A DNA stretch of 6,570 bases. It comes from Xanthobacteraceae bacterium (GTDB lineage: Bacteria; Pseudomonadota; Alphaproteobacteria; Rhizobiales; Xanthobacteraceae). Positions 1-6,329 of the stretch are shown piece after piece. A program made the position numbers and the translations under genes. Below the pieces are notes generated by a model that saw only the letters and a program-made list of their open reading frames with translations, did not search any database and was not told the origin of the DNA. The DNA lies in the NCBI GenBank assembly GCA_030043175.1, contig JASHYD010000803.1:1-6570 (forward strand), written 5' to 3'. Each line of letters begins with the position of its first letter. Position 1 is the first letter of the stretch.

Positions 1-251
1 GACGCGATGCCGGGCAGCGCCGGCCGCGATTTGACGCGGCCATCGCCTAGAGTAACGCCGCCTGATGGTTTCACAAGCCGTGAAATGGCCGCCGCGATCG
101 TAAGGAGCTCGCGGCGGTCGCCTGCGCGCACGCCGCGTCCGCGATGTCGGACCCAGGCCGCCCCAACAGATGTTCATGCAAAATCGCAGGCGGTAGCAGC
201 CTTGGCGATAGACGAGCGAGGCGGGCACCTCGCATCATAGTGCCATGGCGA
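1..251. repeat. Left copy of a ~250-bp inverted repeat
   Basis: This stretch matches the reverse complement of 1310-1559 almost base for base. By eye I count three substitutions (an A/G difference near position 23, a G/T difference near 102 and an A/C difference near 209) and one inserted base near 228. The match ends cleanly at 251, after the shared GCCATGGCGA. It begins at the first base of the window, so this copy may continue further left. An open frame of about 77 codons runs through it on the plus strand, and the same frame occurs in the other copy. It is Arg/Pro/Ala-rich and matches no family I know, so I treat it as chance openness in GC-rich DNA. The repeat could be the end of an insertion sequence or another dispersed element; I could not name it. 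Confidence 0.9.
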
Positions 252-255
252 CTTT

Positions 256-396
256 ATGGCGTCCACGACTCTTGAGGCCCCCGCAACGGCTCCTCACGAA
301 AATGACGCTCCTAATCGATTGAAGGAACTCGTCGTCTACATCGAACGTCGCGAGCCGTGCTTTCCTTTCGATGTTGCCGGAAGGCGATTTAGCTAA
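256..396 (+). CDS. Possible small hypothetical ORF (46 aa), unrecognised
   Basis: A 46-codon frame opens with ATG five bases beyond the inner edge of the left repeat and ends at TAA. The predicted peptide is mixed and protein-like, with a stretch reading LKELVVYIERREPCFPFDV. It matches no family I recognise and has no convincing Shine-Dalgarno site. It could be the head of a gene whose remainder has been lost, since the downstream DNA to about 596 shows no continuation. The rest of 252-596 holds nothing I can identify on either strand. The long minus-strand frame there (235-600) runs into the repeat and has no recognisable motif. Confidence 0.2.
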   Translation: MASTTLEAPATAPHENDAPNRLKELVVYIERREPCFPFDVAGRRFS

Positions 397-596
397 CACC
401 ACACTCGCGCTTTGGCGCAAGCCATCGGCGACCCACCGGCACCCAGCGGACCTGCCGGCGCCACAAGACACCGGCGCTGCCACTGATTGTAAACTTGACT
501 CGCTGGTCCTTCCGAAGACCACACTTGGCGGGTGCGCGTCGGTATGCTGATCCGCTTCGACGTGAGAGCCTCGAAAATAAGCCGCAGAGCATCGGC

Positions 597-1048
597 TCAA
601 GTCAAGTTTAGTGCAAACACGCTTGAAGCCATTGCGACGGATTTTCGATCAGTTGCCTCACTCACCTCCGCTCGGACGAAACTCATGGTCCGACCATGAC
701 GGACAACCCGAGCATCCGCAAGCAAATCACAGGAGGACGCAGTCGTTAAAAAGTGCGTCGTTTGATCAACTGTGACGATCGGCAAGAATCTCTTCATCGC
801 GGCAGCCACTGCGAATGACATTGCGGCATCAGCGAATGACATTATCGCTTAACCACTGTATACCACCATAGCGGCAGGCGCGCTCGGAAAACGCCATTCG
901 CATGAGAACTCCGGGTCGCCACATCAATCGGCTCTTCAATGTCAGCAGCCTCAAGGCTCAAGTCTAAATCAAGAACCCATGGTGCAATGAGTCGAGGCAG
1001 CATTTCCCTAGCCGTATCCAGACGAAACTCCGGACCACTTAAGTTCAT
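597..1048 (-). pseudogene. Disrupted PaaI-like hotdog-fold thioesterase
   Basis: Two minus-strand frames together give a complete small thioesterase of the PaaI/4HBT hotdog type, about 150 residues if repaired. Members hydrolyse acyl-CoA thioesters in the cytoplasm. The N-terminal part starts at ATG 1048, with GGAG about 8 nt upstream, and includes LIAPWVLDLDLSLEAAD, the usual opening helix and strand. The C-terminal part (842-597) contains TVDQTTHFL, LLADARVVRHGRTMSFVRAE and a final VFALNLT, which is the typical end of the fold. Between them, at roughly 840-875, the central YGGI-SGQ-AIMSFADAAMSFA segment is split by two frame changes and by an in-frame TAA where Gln (CAA) is expected. This destroys the conserved core region. 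The substrate cannot be inferred. The gene lies alone between the two inverted repeat copies. Confidence 0.8.
811..843. repeat. 12-bp direct repeat inside the thioesterase remnant
   Basis: GCGAATGACATT occurs at 811-822 and again at 832-843, 21 bp apart, which is exactly seven codons. On the minus strand the two copies encode the twin MSFA motifs of MSFADAAMSFAVAA. The in-frame spacing suggests either a natural feature of this helix in the family or a small tandem duplication. It lies immediately next to the frameshift cluster, so replication slippage could have contributed to the damage. Confidence 0.6.
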
Positions 1049-1226
1049 CCTTCGCTCCATGGTACGATCGATGGCGCGCGACAATGGAGGTTGCAGCGAG
1101 GAACTGACGGGAGTGCCGCGCAACAGTGCTGCTGCACTCCTCGCCGTATCCCAGCGGAGCGACGGGCGCCAAGCTGAGATCGACCGTCAGTAGCCGGGCA
1201 GCGGCGATCCAGCCTGCGCGTAAGCG

Positions 1227-1238
1227 CATGCTAGCATG
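1227..1238. promoter_or_regulatory. Perfect 12-bp palindrome CATGCTAGCATG
   Basis: CATGCTAGCATG is a perfect 12-bp self-complementary sequence in the non-coding stretch between the thioesterase remnant and the right repeat. Such dyads can be operator sites for dimeric regulators or target sites for site-specific enzymes. No gene adjacent to it tells which, so the function is unknown. Confidence 0.35.
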
Positions 1239-1273
1239 AATGTGCCGATTGCTGATTGCTAGCGTGCGGTCGT

Positions 1274-1307
1274 GGCGCGTTTTTTGCGCGCCTGGATTCC
1301 TTCCAGG
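1274..1307. other. Two back-to-back hairpins at the right repeat edge
   Basis: GGCGCG (1274-1279) pairs with CGCGCC (1287-1292) around a T-rich loop. Overlapping its last two bases, CCTGGA (1291-1296) pairs with TCCAGG (1302-1307) around TTCCT. The second arm ends three bases before the inner boundary of the right repeat at 1310. The pair could be an old terminator or the structured end of a mobile element. There is no T-tract after either stem on the plus strand, which argues against a classical intrinsic terminator in that direction. An equivalent structure is not present next to the left copy. Confidence 0.4.
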
Positions 1308-1309
1308 AT

Positions 1310-1559
1310 TCGCCATGGCACTATGATGCGGGTGCCCGCCTCGCTCGTCGATCGCCAAGGCTGCTACCGCCTGCGATTTTGCATGAACATCTGTTGGGGC
1401 GGCCTGGGTCCGACATCGCGGACGCGGCGTGCGCGCAGGCGACCGCCGCGAGCTCCTTAAGATCGCGGCGGCCATTTCACGGCTTGTGAAACCATCAGGC
1501 GGCGTTACTCTAGGCGATGGCCGCGTCAAATCGCGGCTGGCGCTGCCCGGCATCGCGTC
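1310..1559. repeat. Right copy of the ~250-bp inverted repeat
   Basis: This is the reverse-complement partner of 1-251, with three substitutions and one missing base. Its outer end runs at least to 1559, where the comparison stops only because the window starts. It therefore ends no more than about 36 bases from the stop codon of the LysR gene at 1596. The near identity implies recent duplication, recombination or gene conversion. No transposase frame is recognisable inside it. Confidence 0.9.
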
Positions 1560-1595
1560 ATCGGCTCCAAGCCTCTATGCGGGTAAGCGCGTCCA

Positions 1596-2525
1596 TCAGG
1601 CGCGCGCGCCTGGGTCGAACTTACGGCTTTCAGCACCCTTGCCGAATTCGGACCACAACCAGCGACAGAACAGTTTGACCTCGGGCTTTTGAAAATCAGT
1701 ATGTGCCGTGACCAGCCAGTAGGCGCTGCCGCTCGGAATCGCGCGGCTTGCCAGTGGAACGAGTTGACCGCTCTCGATGTCGTCGTCAACCAGCGGCGAC
1801 CGGCCGAGCACGACGCCGAGACTGCGCTTGGCAGCCTCCAAGGCCATTTGCATAGTGTCGACGCGTAAGCCCGCGTCGATCGCGGATGGGGCTTGGATGC
1901 CGCTTTCCCGAAACCAGTGATCCCAGTCTTCCGACACCACCGTTACGTGAATGAGTGGCGCGCTCGACAGCAGAGCTGCGTCGGACGAGGTCTCCAATTT
2001 CTTTTTCAAGGACGGGCTGCAGAGCGGGATCAACGTCTCCTCGGCCAGCAACGCCCCGTGCTCCGCTGGCTTCTTCATTGAAGTGAAGCGAATCGCGATA
2101 TCGAATTCATCTAGGGTCAGGTCAACCAAACGCTGAGAGGTATCCACGGTCATGCGGATATCGGGGAATTGGGCCACAAAGTTGCCAAGGCGGGGCAACA
2201 AGATCTTCAGCGCGAATGTCGGTGCGCAGCTGATCGCAAGCTTCCCGGTCGCCTTGCGGCCAGGGAGCTGATCGGTCGCCTTGGCAATCACGCCAAGCGC
2301 CTGATTGATCAAGGGTGCATAGGTCTCTCCGGCGACGGTTAGTCGCAAACGCCGTGCCTGCCGGTGGAACAGCTCGACGCCAAGCCAGTTCTCCAAAGTC
2401 TGGACACCATGACTGACGGCGCTGGCGGTGAGGTTCAATTCGTCGGCCGCCCTGCGGAAGCTGTTGTGACGCGCAGCGGCTTCGAATACGCGAAGTGAAC
2501 TCAGGGGCGGAAGCCGAAAGGCCAT
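1596..2525 (-). CDS. LysR-family transcriptional regulator, GcvA-like
   Basis: The 309-residue protein has the full length of a LysR regulator of the GcvA group. Residues 6-65 form the DNA-binding winged helix: LSSLRVFEAAARHNSFRRAA leads into the recognition segment LNLTASAVSHGVQTLENWLG and then FHRQARRLRLTVAGE. Residues about 90-300 form the periplasmic-binding-like effector domain, with KLAISCAPTFALKILLPRL at its start and FDIAIRF in the middle. The start at 2525 preserves the canonical N-terminal PPLSSLRVFE; the upstream sequence CGGA gives only a weak ribosome site. It is the only fully intact larger gene on this strand. Its probable targets are the decayed cluster beside it or the divergent DUF2917/CmcJ genes. 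The GcvA-like assignment describes the subgroup and does not imply that it controls glycine cleavage. Confidence 0.95.
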   Translation of the reverse strand: MAFRLPPLSSLRVFEAAARHNSFRRAADELNLTASAVSHGVQTLENWLGVELFHRQARRLRLTVAGETYAPLINQALGVIAKATDQLPGRKATGKLAISCAPTFALKILLPRLGNFVAQFPDIRMTVDTSQRLVDLTLDEFDIAIRFTSMKKPAEHGALLAEETLIPLCSPSLKKKLETSSDAALLSSAPLIHVTVVSEDWDHWFRESGIQAPSAIDAGLRVDTMQMALEAAKRSLGVVLGRSPLVDDDIESGQLVPLASRAIPSGSAYWLVTAHTDFQKPEVKLFCRWLWSEFGKGAESRKFDPGARA

Positions 2526-2561
2526 GTCAAATCCGATCAGTGCAGCGCAAAGGCACTATAA

Positions 2562-2582
2562 GGCCGCCCCCGGCAGGCGGCC
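2562..2582 (-). terminator. GC-rich hairpin between binding-protein remnant and LysR
   Basis: GGCCGCC (2562-2568) pairs perfectly with GGCGGCC (2576-2582) around a 7-base loop. It sits just after the substrate-binding-protein remnant in its direction of transcription and before the LysR start. On the minus strand the stem is followed by TTATAGTGCCTTT, only a loose T-rich run. It may be a weak intrinsic terminator that separates the LysR gene from the upstream cluster, or simply a stable mRNA structure. Confidence 0.4.
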
Positions 2583-2638
2583 AACGGGGAGGCCGACGCA
2601 AAGCCGCCGTACCGCATAGGTGATTGGGGAGGTGTAGT

Positions 2639-3359
2639 TCAGCCGGGCTGCAGCCCAGCACGGTCGATAGCGTCTCTGGTGGTCGGCGCAGCCAGAAACT
2701 CGACCAGCGCGCGGGCGCCGTCCGGCTCCTCTGCGGCGGCGGCTATCCGGCAGGAGATGACGGTCGTGTGCTGTATCTCGGCCGGCCGCGGGCCTATCAC
2801 ATTGATGCCATCAACATGCAGGAGCTCGCTCATCTGCTGGAAACCAATCTCGACCTTGCCGCTGGCGATGATCGGCCCGACGGTCGCGCCGAGCGGTACT
2901 TGGCGGGACTTCGCCTTGATATCGCGGGCAATACCCATGCTCAGAGAGCGGCGGGATAGGCACCGCTCTGGCCGGTCGAGTAGCCAACCGACTTGGTGGC
3001 GAGCAGCACGCGCTTGAGTGCTTCGGCTGAGCCGATGTCCGGCCGTTGCGCCCCTCGTTGCACGGCGAGTCCGATACCGGTGCGAGCGATAGCGACCCGG
3101 CTGCCGGTTTCGACCCTCCCAGCGGGATGAAATCATCGATGGTGCTGTTGCGGCGATGATCAGGTCGAAGCTTTCTCCGGCTGATATCCGTTTGATGATG
3201 TCCACAGTTCCGGCCCAGCTGGTCTCCACCTTCCGGCCGCTTGCACACTCGAACTGGGGGAAGCTCAAGATAGGCTTCGCGGGTCGCCAATGACGAAAGC
3301 ACCTTGATCTCGGCAGAAGGTGTCATGTGATGAGGCGATCCACACGGCGCAGGGAACAT
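2639..3359 (-). pseudogene. Frameshifted ModA-like substrate-binding protein
   Basis: Stitching three minus-strand frames restores a type-2 periplasmic-binding fold of about 230-240 residues, resembling ModA/SBP_bac_11 proteins. Pieces in order are IKVLSSLATREAYLEL, then FECASGRKVETSWAGTVDII and KRISAGESFDLIIA, then STIDDFIPLG, then VETGSRVAIARTGIGLAV and LLATKSVGYSTGQSGAY, then SMGIARDIKAKS, PLGATVGPIIASGKVEIGFQ, QMSELLHVDGINVIGP and a C-terminal DAIDRAGLQPG. The frame changes fall near 3256-3262, 3150, 3118 and 2950. The ATG at 3359 overlaps the stop of the preceding small ORF (TGATG); ATG 3326 is an alternative start. Neither gives a visible signal peptide, which is odd for a periplasmic protein. 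No ABC permease or ATPase is present nearby. The ligand is unknown; ModA resemblance alone does not prove an oxyanion. Confidence 0.8.
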
Positions 3360-3505
3360 CAGCCGAAACAGGCCACGAAGCCCGCCTGGATGGTCTCGAA
3401 GAAGAGCGCTTCACCATAACAGACCCAAAGCCAGGCGGGGACCGCAAGGGCCACCGCGAGTGCGGCCGCGGCCGGGATGACCGGCCACGACCTTGGCTGT
3501 GGCAT
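3359..3505 (-). CDS. Small single-span membrane protein (48 aa), unknown function
   Basis: A 48-codon ORF starts at ATG 3505, 11 nt after the restored MFS stop, and ends at 3359, where its TGA overlaps the next ATG (TGATG). The peptide begins MPQPRSWPVIPAAAALAVAL and has one hydrophobic span at about residues 8-29. The span is followed by a short exposed segment with CYGEALFFETIQAGFVACFG. The positive N-terminus and single helix predict an inner-membrane protein with its N-terminus in the cytoplasm. Unlike its neighbours it shows no frame damage, though a short target is easily missed by mutation. Tight packing between a transporter gene and a binding-protein gene suggests a partner in transport. 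It could instead be the leftover signal segment of the binding protein, but the stop codon and the extra 20 residues after the span argue against that. The ribosome site is weak. Confidence 0.6.
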   Translation of the reverse strand: MPQPRSWPVIPAAAALAVALAVPAWLWVCYGEALFFETIQAGFVACFG

Positions 3506-3516
3506 GGCGGCTTCGC

Positions 3517-4796
3517 CTATCTAACGCGCCAGGCCGTTGCCATAGCCGGGCGTGAAATCGGCTTCTCGATGATCGGCAGGTTGATCAGGGCCGAGGCGAC
3601 TCCCAACGCGATCGACAGCCACCAGACCGGATCATAGGAACCGAAGCGGTCGAACAGGATGCCACCAAGCCAGGCGCCGAGAAAACCGCCGACCTGGTGG
3701 CTAAGGAAGCGAACCCCGCAAGGGTCGCCAGCCACTTGGTGCCGAACATCACCGCGATGATACCGTTGGTCGGCGGCACCACCGAAAGCCACACGAGCCC
3801 CATTACCACGCCGAACGCGATGCAGCTGAACGGCGTCACCGGGAAGGAAATGAAGCCAAGGATGGCGAGCGCGCGGACCAGGTAGTTGAATGAGAGGAGA
3901 TACCGCTTCGGCACATAGTCGCACAGCCAACCGTAGGTGAGCGAGCCGATGATGTTGCATAAGCCGATGGTCGCGAGCGTCCAGCCGCCGACGGCGGCCG
4001 ACAGACCGCGATCGACCAAATACGCCGGCAGATGCACGGTGATGAACGCAAGCTGGAATCCGCAGGTAAAGAAGCCCAACACCAGCATGACATACGAACG
4101 TTGCGCGAAAGCTTCGGAGAGCGCCTGCCCAAGCGACTGTGGCGCGGTCTCCTTGCCGGGGGAGCCATCGCCCTTCGGGGCTGCCAGGACCGTGGACAAC
4201 GGCAGGACAGCGAGCATGCTCACGGCGAACATCGTGAGCGTTTGCTGCCAGCCGTACTGGTCAATGAGCATTACCGAGAGCGGCGAGTACAGAAATTGCC
4301 CGAAAGAGGCCGCCGCGGTGCCAAAGCCGAAGCCGATCGAACGCCATTCCGGGGGCAGGAGCTTGCCGAAGGTTGCCACGATCATCATGAACGAGGTGCC
4401 GGACAGGCCGAAACCGATCAGCGCGCCCGCAGAAATGTCGAGCACAGGTGCGCTGGTCGCGTGCGACATCAACGCGAGGCCGAGGGCGAACATCAGTCCG
4501 CCGGCGCATAATACCCGCACCGGGCCGAAGCGGTCGGCGATCATGCCGGCGAGCGGCTGGCCGACGCCCCACAGAAGGTTCTGGAGCGCGAGCGCGAGGG
4601 CGAAGACATCACGGCTCCAATTGTTGGCGTTCGACATCGGCGTCAGGAAGAAACCGAGCGACGACCGCGGACCGAACGACAACAGCGAGATCAGGCAGCC
4701 GATTCCGATGATCACCACGGGTGTGCGCCAACCGCCGACGGCGGCAACTGCACTGCCTGACGGCGACGATGTGAGGCGGCGAGCGATGGTCGTCAT
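3517..4796 (-). pseudogene. MFS transporter with one frameshift near the C-terminus
   Basis: The gene encodes a major facilitator superfamily transporter of the monocarboxylate/OxlT-like type, about 426 residues with roughly twelve membrane spans if repaired. MFS motif A is clear between spans 2 and 3 (GMIADRFGPVRVL, residues 84-96), and SSLGFFLTPM with NNWSRDVFAL resembles the first loop of the MCT/OxlT branch. The start at 4796 has GGAG at 4803-4806, six bases upstream. At the run CCCC at 3714-3717 (GGGG on the coding strand) one base is missing. The open frame therefore runs on to 3585 with an unrelated tail, while the true last spans (FLSHQVGGFLGAWLGG, then DPVWWLSIALGVASALINLP) lie one frame over and stop at 3517. 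The lesion removes the last two or three spans. A single homopolymer deletion could also be a sequencing error. The substrate is unknown; organic acid uptake is the family expectation. Confidence 0.85.
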
Positions 4797-4872
4797 GTTG
4801 GACTCCGCGACAAGGCTGCAAAAAGGGAATGCAACCTAAGGCGCGCGCCCGGCGCCGCCCAAACGAGAAATT

Positions 4873-5760
4873 CTAAGCTGGCGGATACTTTCGCTCATGT
4901 CCCCTGCGCCGCTGGGGCCCGGGCAAAGCTGTACATTTCGTCGGCACCGGAAACGCGCCGCTTGGCACCTCGGCCGCATAAGCTTCGACCGCTTGGGCAA
5001 TGAGGTCGCGCACCTGGTCGTAGCGGCGCACTTCGGCGTCCAGTCGAACGTGCCGATCATGTCGTCGGCCACGAGGATTTGCCCGTCGCAACCCGGTGAG
5101 GCGCCGATGCCGACGGTCGGGATGCTTCGGGTGATCTCCTCCGCCAGCTCGCCCGAAACCCCTTCAACGACCACCGCGAACGCGCCGGCCTGATTGACCG
5201 CGCGCGCTTCGGCGAGCACGTCTTCCCGCGCCTCGGTGAAGCGGCTCTTGGCTTTGAGGCGGTCGTCGAGGTTGGCAGCTTGGGGACGTAGAAAATGCCG
5301 CGGCGAACCAGGAACGCAATGGTTTCGGCTACAACCGCCGGCGGCCTTGAGCTTGATGGCGTGGCAGCTCGTCTCGCGCATGACGCGGACCGCCGATGCA
5401 TGGCCTGTTGCGGGGTGCCCGCATAGCTCGCAAAGGTCAGATCGGTGACCACCATTGCACGGCTCGATCTGCGCATCACCGCGCAGCCATGCAACACCAT
5501 CATGTCGAGAGTCACCCCCACGGTTGTCGGCAGGCAACCACCATGCCCAGCGAATCCTCGGCCTGCATCAGGTCGACAAACGGATCGAGGAGCGTTGCCA
5601 TGGGCGCGCTGTGCGCTGTCAGGCCGACGATTTTCTTTTTGCCCTCGCGGGCTCCGATCAGCGGTGCCGCCAGCCGCGGTGATTTGGGTCGAGACACGCC
5701 GATACTGATTCCGTCGATGAATCGCGCCGACAGGCTGCGATGCACGCCCTGCCCGCACAA
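4873..5760 (-). pseudogene. panB: Decayed ketopantoate hydroxymethyltransferase
   Basis: PanB makes ketopantoate from 2-oxoisovalerate and methylenetetrahydrofolate, the first step towards pantothenate and coenzyme A. All three minus-strand frames must be joined: KKKIVGLTAHSAPMATLLDP with EDSLGMVV, then LPTTVGVTLDMMVLHGCAVM and VVTDLTFASYAGTPQQA, then VRVMRETSCHAIKL, then ETIAFLVRRGI, then QAGAFAVVVEGVSGELAEEI with TVGIGASPGCDGQILVADDM, and finally YDQVRDLIAQAVEAYAAEV. Frame changes lie near 5530, 5400, 5340, 5290 and 5040. The metal-ligand aspartates in DSLG and VVTD and the catalytic-region Glu in VVVEGV survive, but the KLEGG motif is altered to KLKAAGG. The original start is uncertain: ATG 5760 or GTG 5697. 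It is the first gene of the minus-strand cluster. Another panB must supply pantothenate elsewhere if the organism is a prototroph; this copy may have been a paralogue with a different substrate. Confidence 0.85.
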
Positions 5761-5766
5761 ATGAAA

Positions 5767-5780
5767 TCAACTCATGTTGA
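5767..5780. promoter_or_regulatory. Dyad TCAAC-TCAT-GTTGA upstream of panB remnant
   Basis: TCAACTCATGTTGA is a 14-bp interrupted palindrome with five-base arms, lying just before the head of the panB remnant and facing the divergent DUF2917 gene. LysR-type regulators bind dyads that begin with T and end with A at about this spacing (T-N11-A; here T-N12-A). A LysR gene lies 3.2 kb away. This is a candidate operator only. Confidence 0.35.
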
Positions 5781-5836
5781 ATGAGCCCGAATTCATCCAC
5801 ACGGCCGATCCAAAGCGGCGCTCATTCTGCGGTGAG

Positions 5837-5848
5837 AAACATTCGTTT
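5837..5848. promoter_or_regulatory. Dyad AAAC-ATTC-GTTT in the divergent intergenic region
   Basis: AAACATTCGTTT has four-base inverted arms around ATTC and sits about 80 bases upstream of the DUF2917 start. The sequence around it (GGTGAGAAACATTCG and the bases after) is less GC-rich than its surroundings, as promoter regions often are. No clear -35/-10 pair could be picked, so it is only a possible regulator site for the plus-strand genes. Confidence 0.3.
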
Positions 5849-5929
5849 GAACGCCGGCGGAAGCACGCACACTTCCTGGTGCATGCCGCGTCACAGCTAG
5901 GCCGGCCTCACAGTTGCGACGGACAAGGA

Positions 5930-6316
5930 ATGATGGACGCGCGTGCTGGTTTTGCGGTTCGGCCACTTCACCTGAATGTGGGTGAATTGCTCGAAGTCAG
6001 CGATTGCAAAGGCTTAGCGGTGAGGTGCCTTGAGGGTTGTGTGTGGATAACCCAATCCGATGACCAGCGTGACATCGTGCTGGGGGCCGGCGAGGGCTTC
6101 GTGCTTGACGTGCCCGGCGTTGCCCTCGTTTGCGCGGCCGCGACCCCCGCGGCATTCGCAATTGAAGCACCGCAGCTGCACCTCTTCGCGCCGTACACAA
6201 TGCCGCAGGCAATCTGCCGGCATGCTCCGCGGGCCTGTGACCTCCGGAAGGGCGCAGGCGATGAATCGATATACTCTAATGACCTTCATCACGATTCTCG
6301 CGAAGACGATTCGTAA
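5930..6316 (+). CDS. DUF2917 domain-containing protein
   Basis: From ATG 5930 the product has 128 residues. Residues 14-80 look like the DUF2917 domain, a small beta-rich fold of unknown function: LHLNVGELLEVSDCKGLAVR, then CLEGCVWITQSDDQRDIVLG, then AGEGFVLDVPGVALV. The pattern of a strand, GxVWIT, a short acidic turn, and DxxLGAGEGF is characteristic. An open frame extends upstream to 5774, but those residues are unlike the family, so I prefer the start at 5930 (or 5933), which has ACGGA and AAGGA just before it. The C-terminal 20 residues (after about 6255) are acidic and atypical and overlap another ORF, so the true end may have been changed by a frameshift. In my recollection DUF2917 genes often sit near GcvA-like LysR genes in proteobacteria. 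The gene probably starts an operon with the downstream oxidoreductase, nine bases away. Confidence 0.8.
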   Translation: MMDARAGFAVRPLHLNVGELLEVSDCKGLAVRCLEGCVWITQSDDQRDIVLGAGEGFVLDVPGVALVCAAATPAAFAIEAPQLHLFAPYTMPQAICRHAPRACDLRKGAGDESIYSNDLHHDSREDDS

Positions 6317-6329
6317 CGGAGTTCGATGA
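6261..6329 (+). CDS. Possible 22-aa leader or DUF1127-like N-terminal fragment
   Basis: A short frame starts at ATG 6261, eight bases after a strong GGAAGGG ribosome site, and reads MNRYTLMTFITILAKTIRNG followed by two residues. Its TGA overlaps the oxidoreductase ATG as ATGA, the arrangement typical of translational coupling. The peptide is an amphipathic basic helix that resembles the beginning of DUF1127 proteins, but the usual LxDxxLxDIG part is absent. It overlaps the C-terminal codons of the DUF2917 frame, and its composition is more protein-like than that frame. It could be a coupling peptide, a truncated DUF1127 gene or chance. The ribosome site and overlap are visible; the function is inference. 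Confidence 0.4.
   Translation: MNRYTLMTFITILAKTIRNGVR

Larger units (their letters stand above)
1049..1309. other. Gene-free stretch upstream of the thioesterase remnant
   Basis: About 260 bases separate the thioesterase start codon from the inner edge of the right repeat. Open minus-strand frames cross the region, but their translations resemble no protein family and are mostly continuations into the repeat. It should hold the former promoter of the thioesterase gene, though I could not pick out convincing -35 and -10 boxes. It contains several dyads: AGTGC-TGCT-GCACT near 1124-1137, a perfect palindrome at 1227-1238 and two consecutive hairpins at 1274-1307. Confidence 0.5.

Noticed and set aside
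7..240. Open frame of 77 codons repeated in the opposite orientation at 1008-1553
   Set aside because: The shared peptide comes from the duplicated DNA. It is Arg/Pro/Ala-rich with no family resemblance, and the one-base indel between copies changes the frame, so coding is unlikely.
235..600. Minus-strand frame of 121 codons
   Set aside because: It has no recognisable motif, runs into the repeat and has no ribosome site; long open frames are expected by chance at this GC content.
1..1559. A complete composite transposon or IS with its own transposase
   Set aside because: The repeats and enclosed DNA show no transposase motif, and the enclosed gene is a thioesterase remnant; target duplications cannot be tested at the left edge.
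3265..3447. Minus-strand frame of 60 codons overlapping the small membrane ORF
   Set aside because: It has no hydrophobic span or motif and bridges two better-supported genes in other frames.
3937..4839. Plus-strand frame of 300 codons
   Set aside because: It is the antisense shadow of the MFS gene; its translation is not membrane-like and shows no domain, whereas the minus strand shows clear MFS motifs.
5057..5800. Minus-strand frame of 247 codons taken as one protein
   Set aside because: Only two short parts read as PanB; the rest is out-of-frame sequence, so it is a piece of the panB pseudogene.
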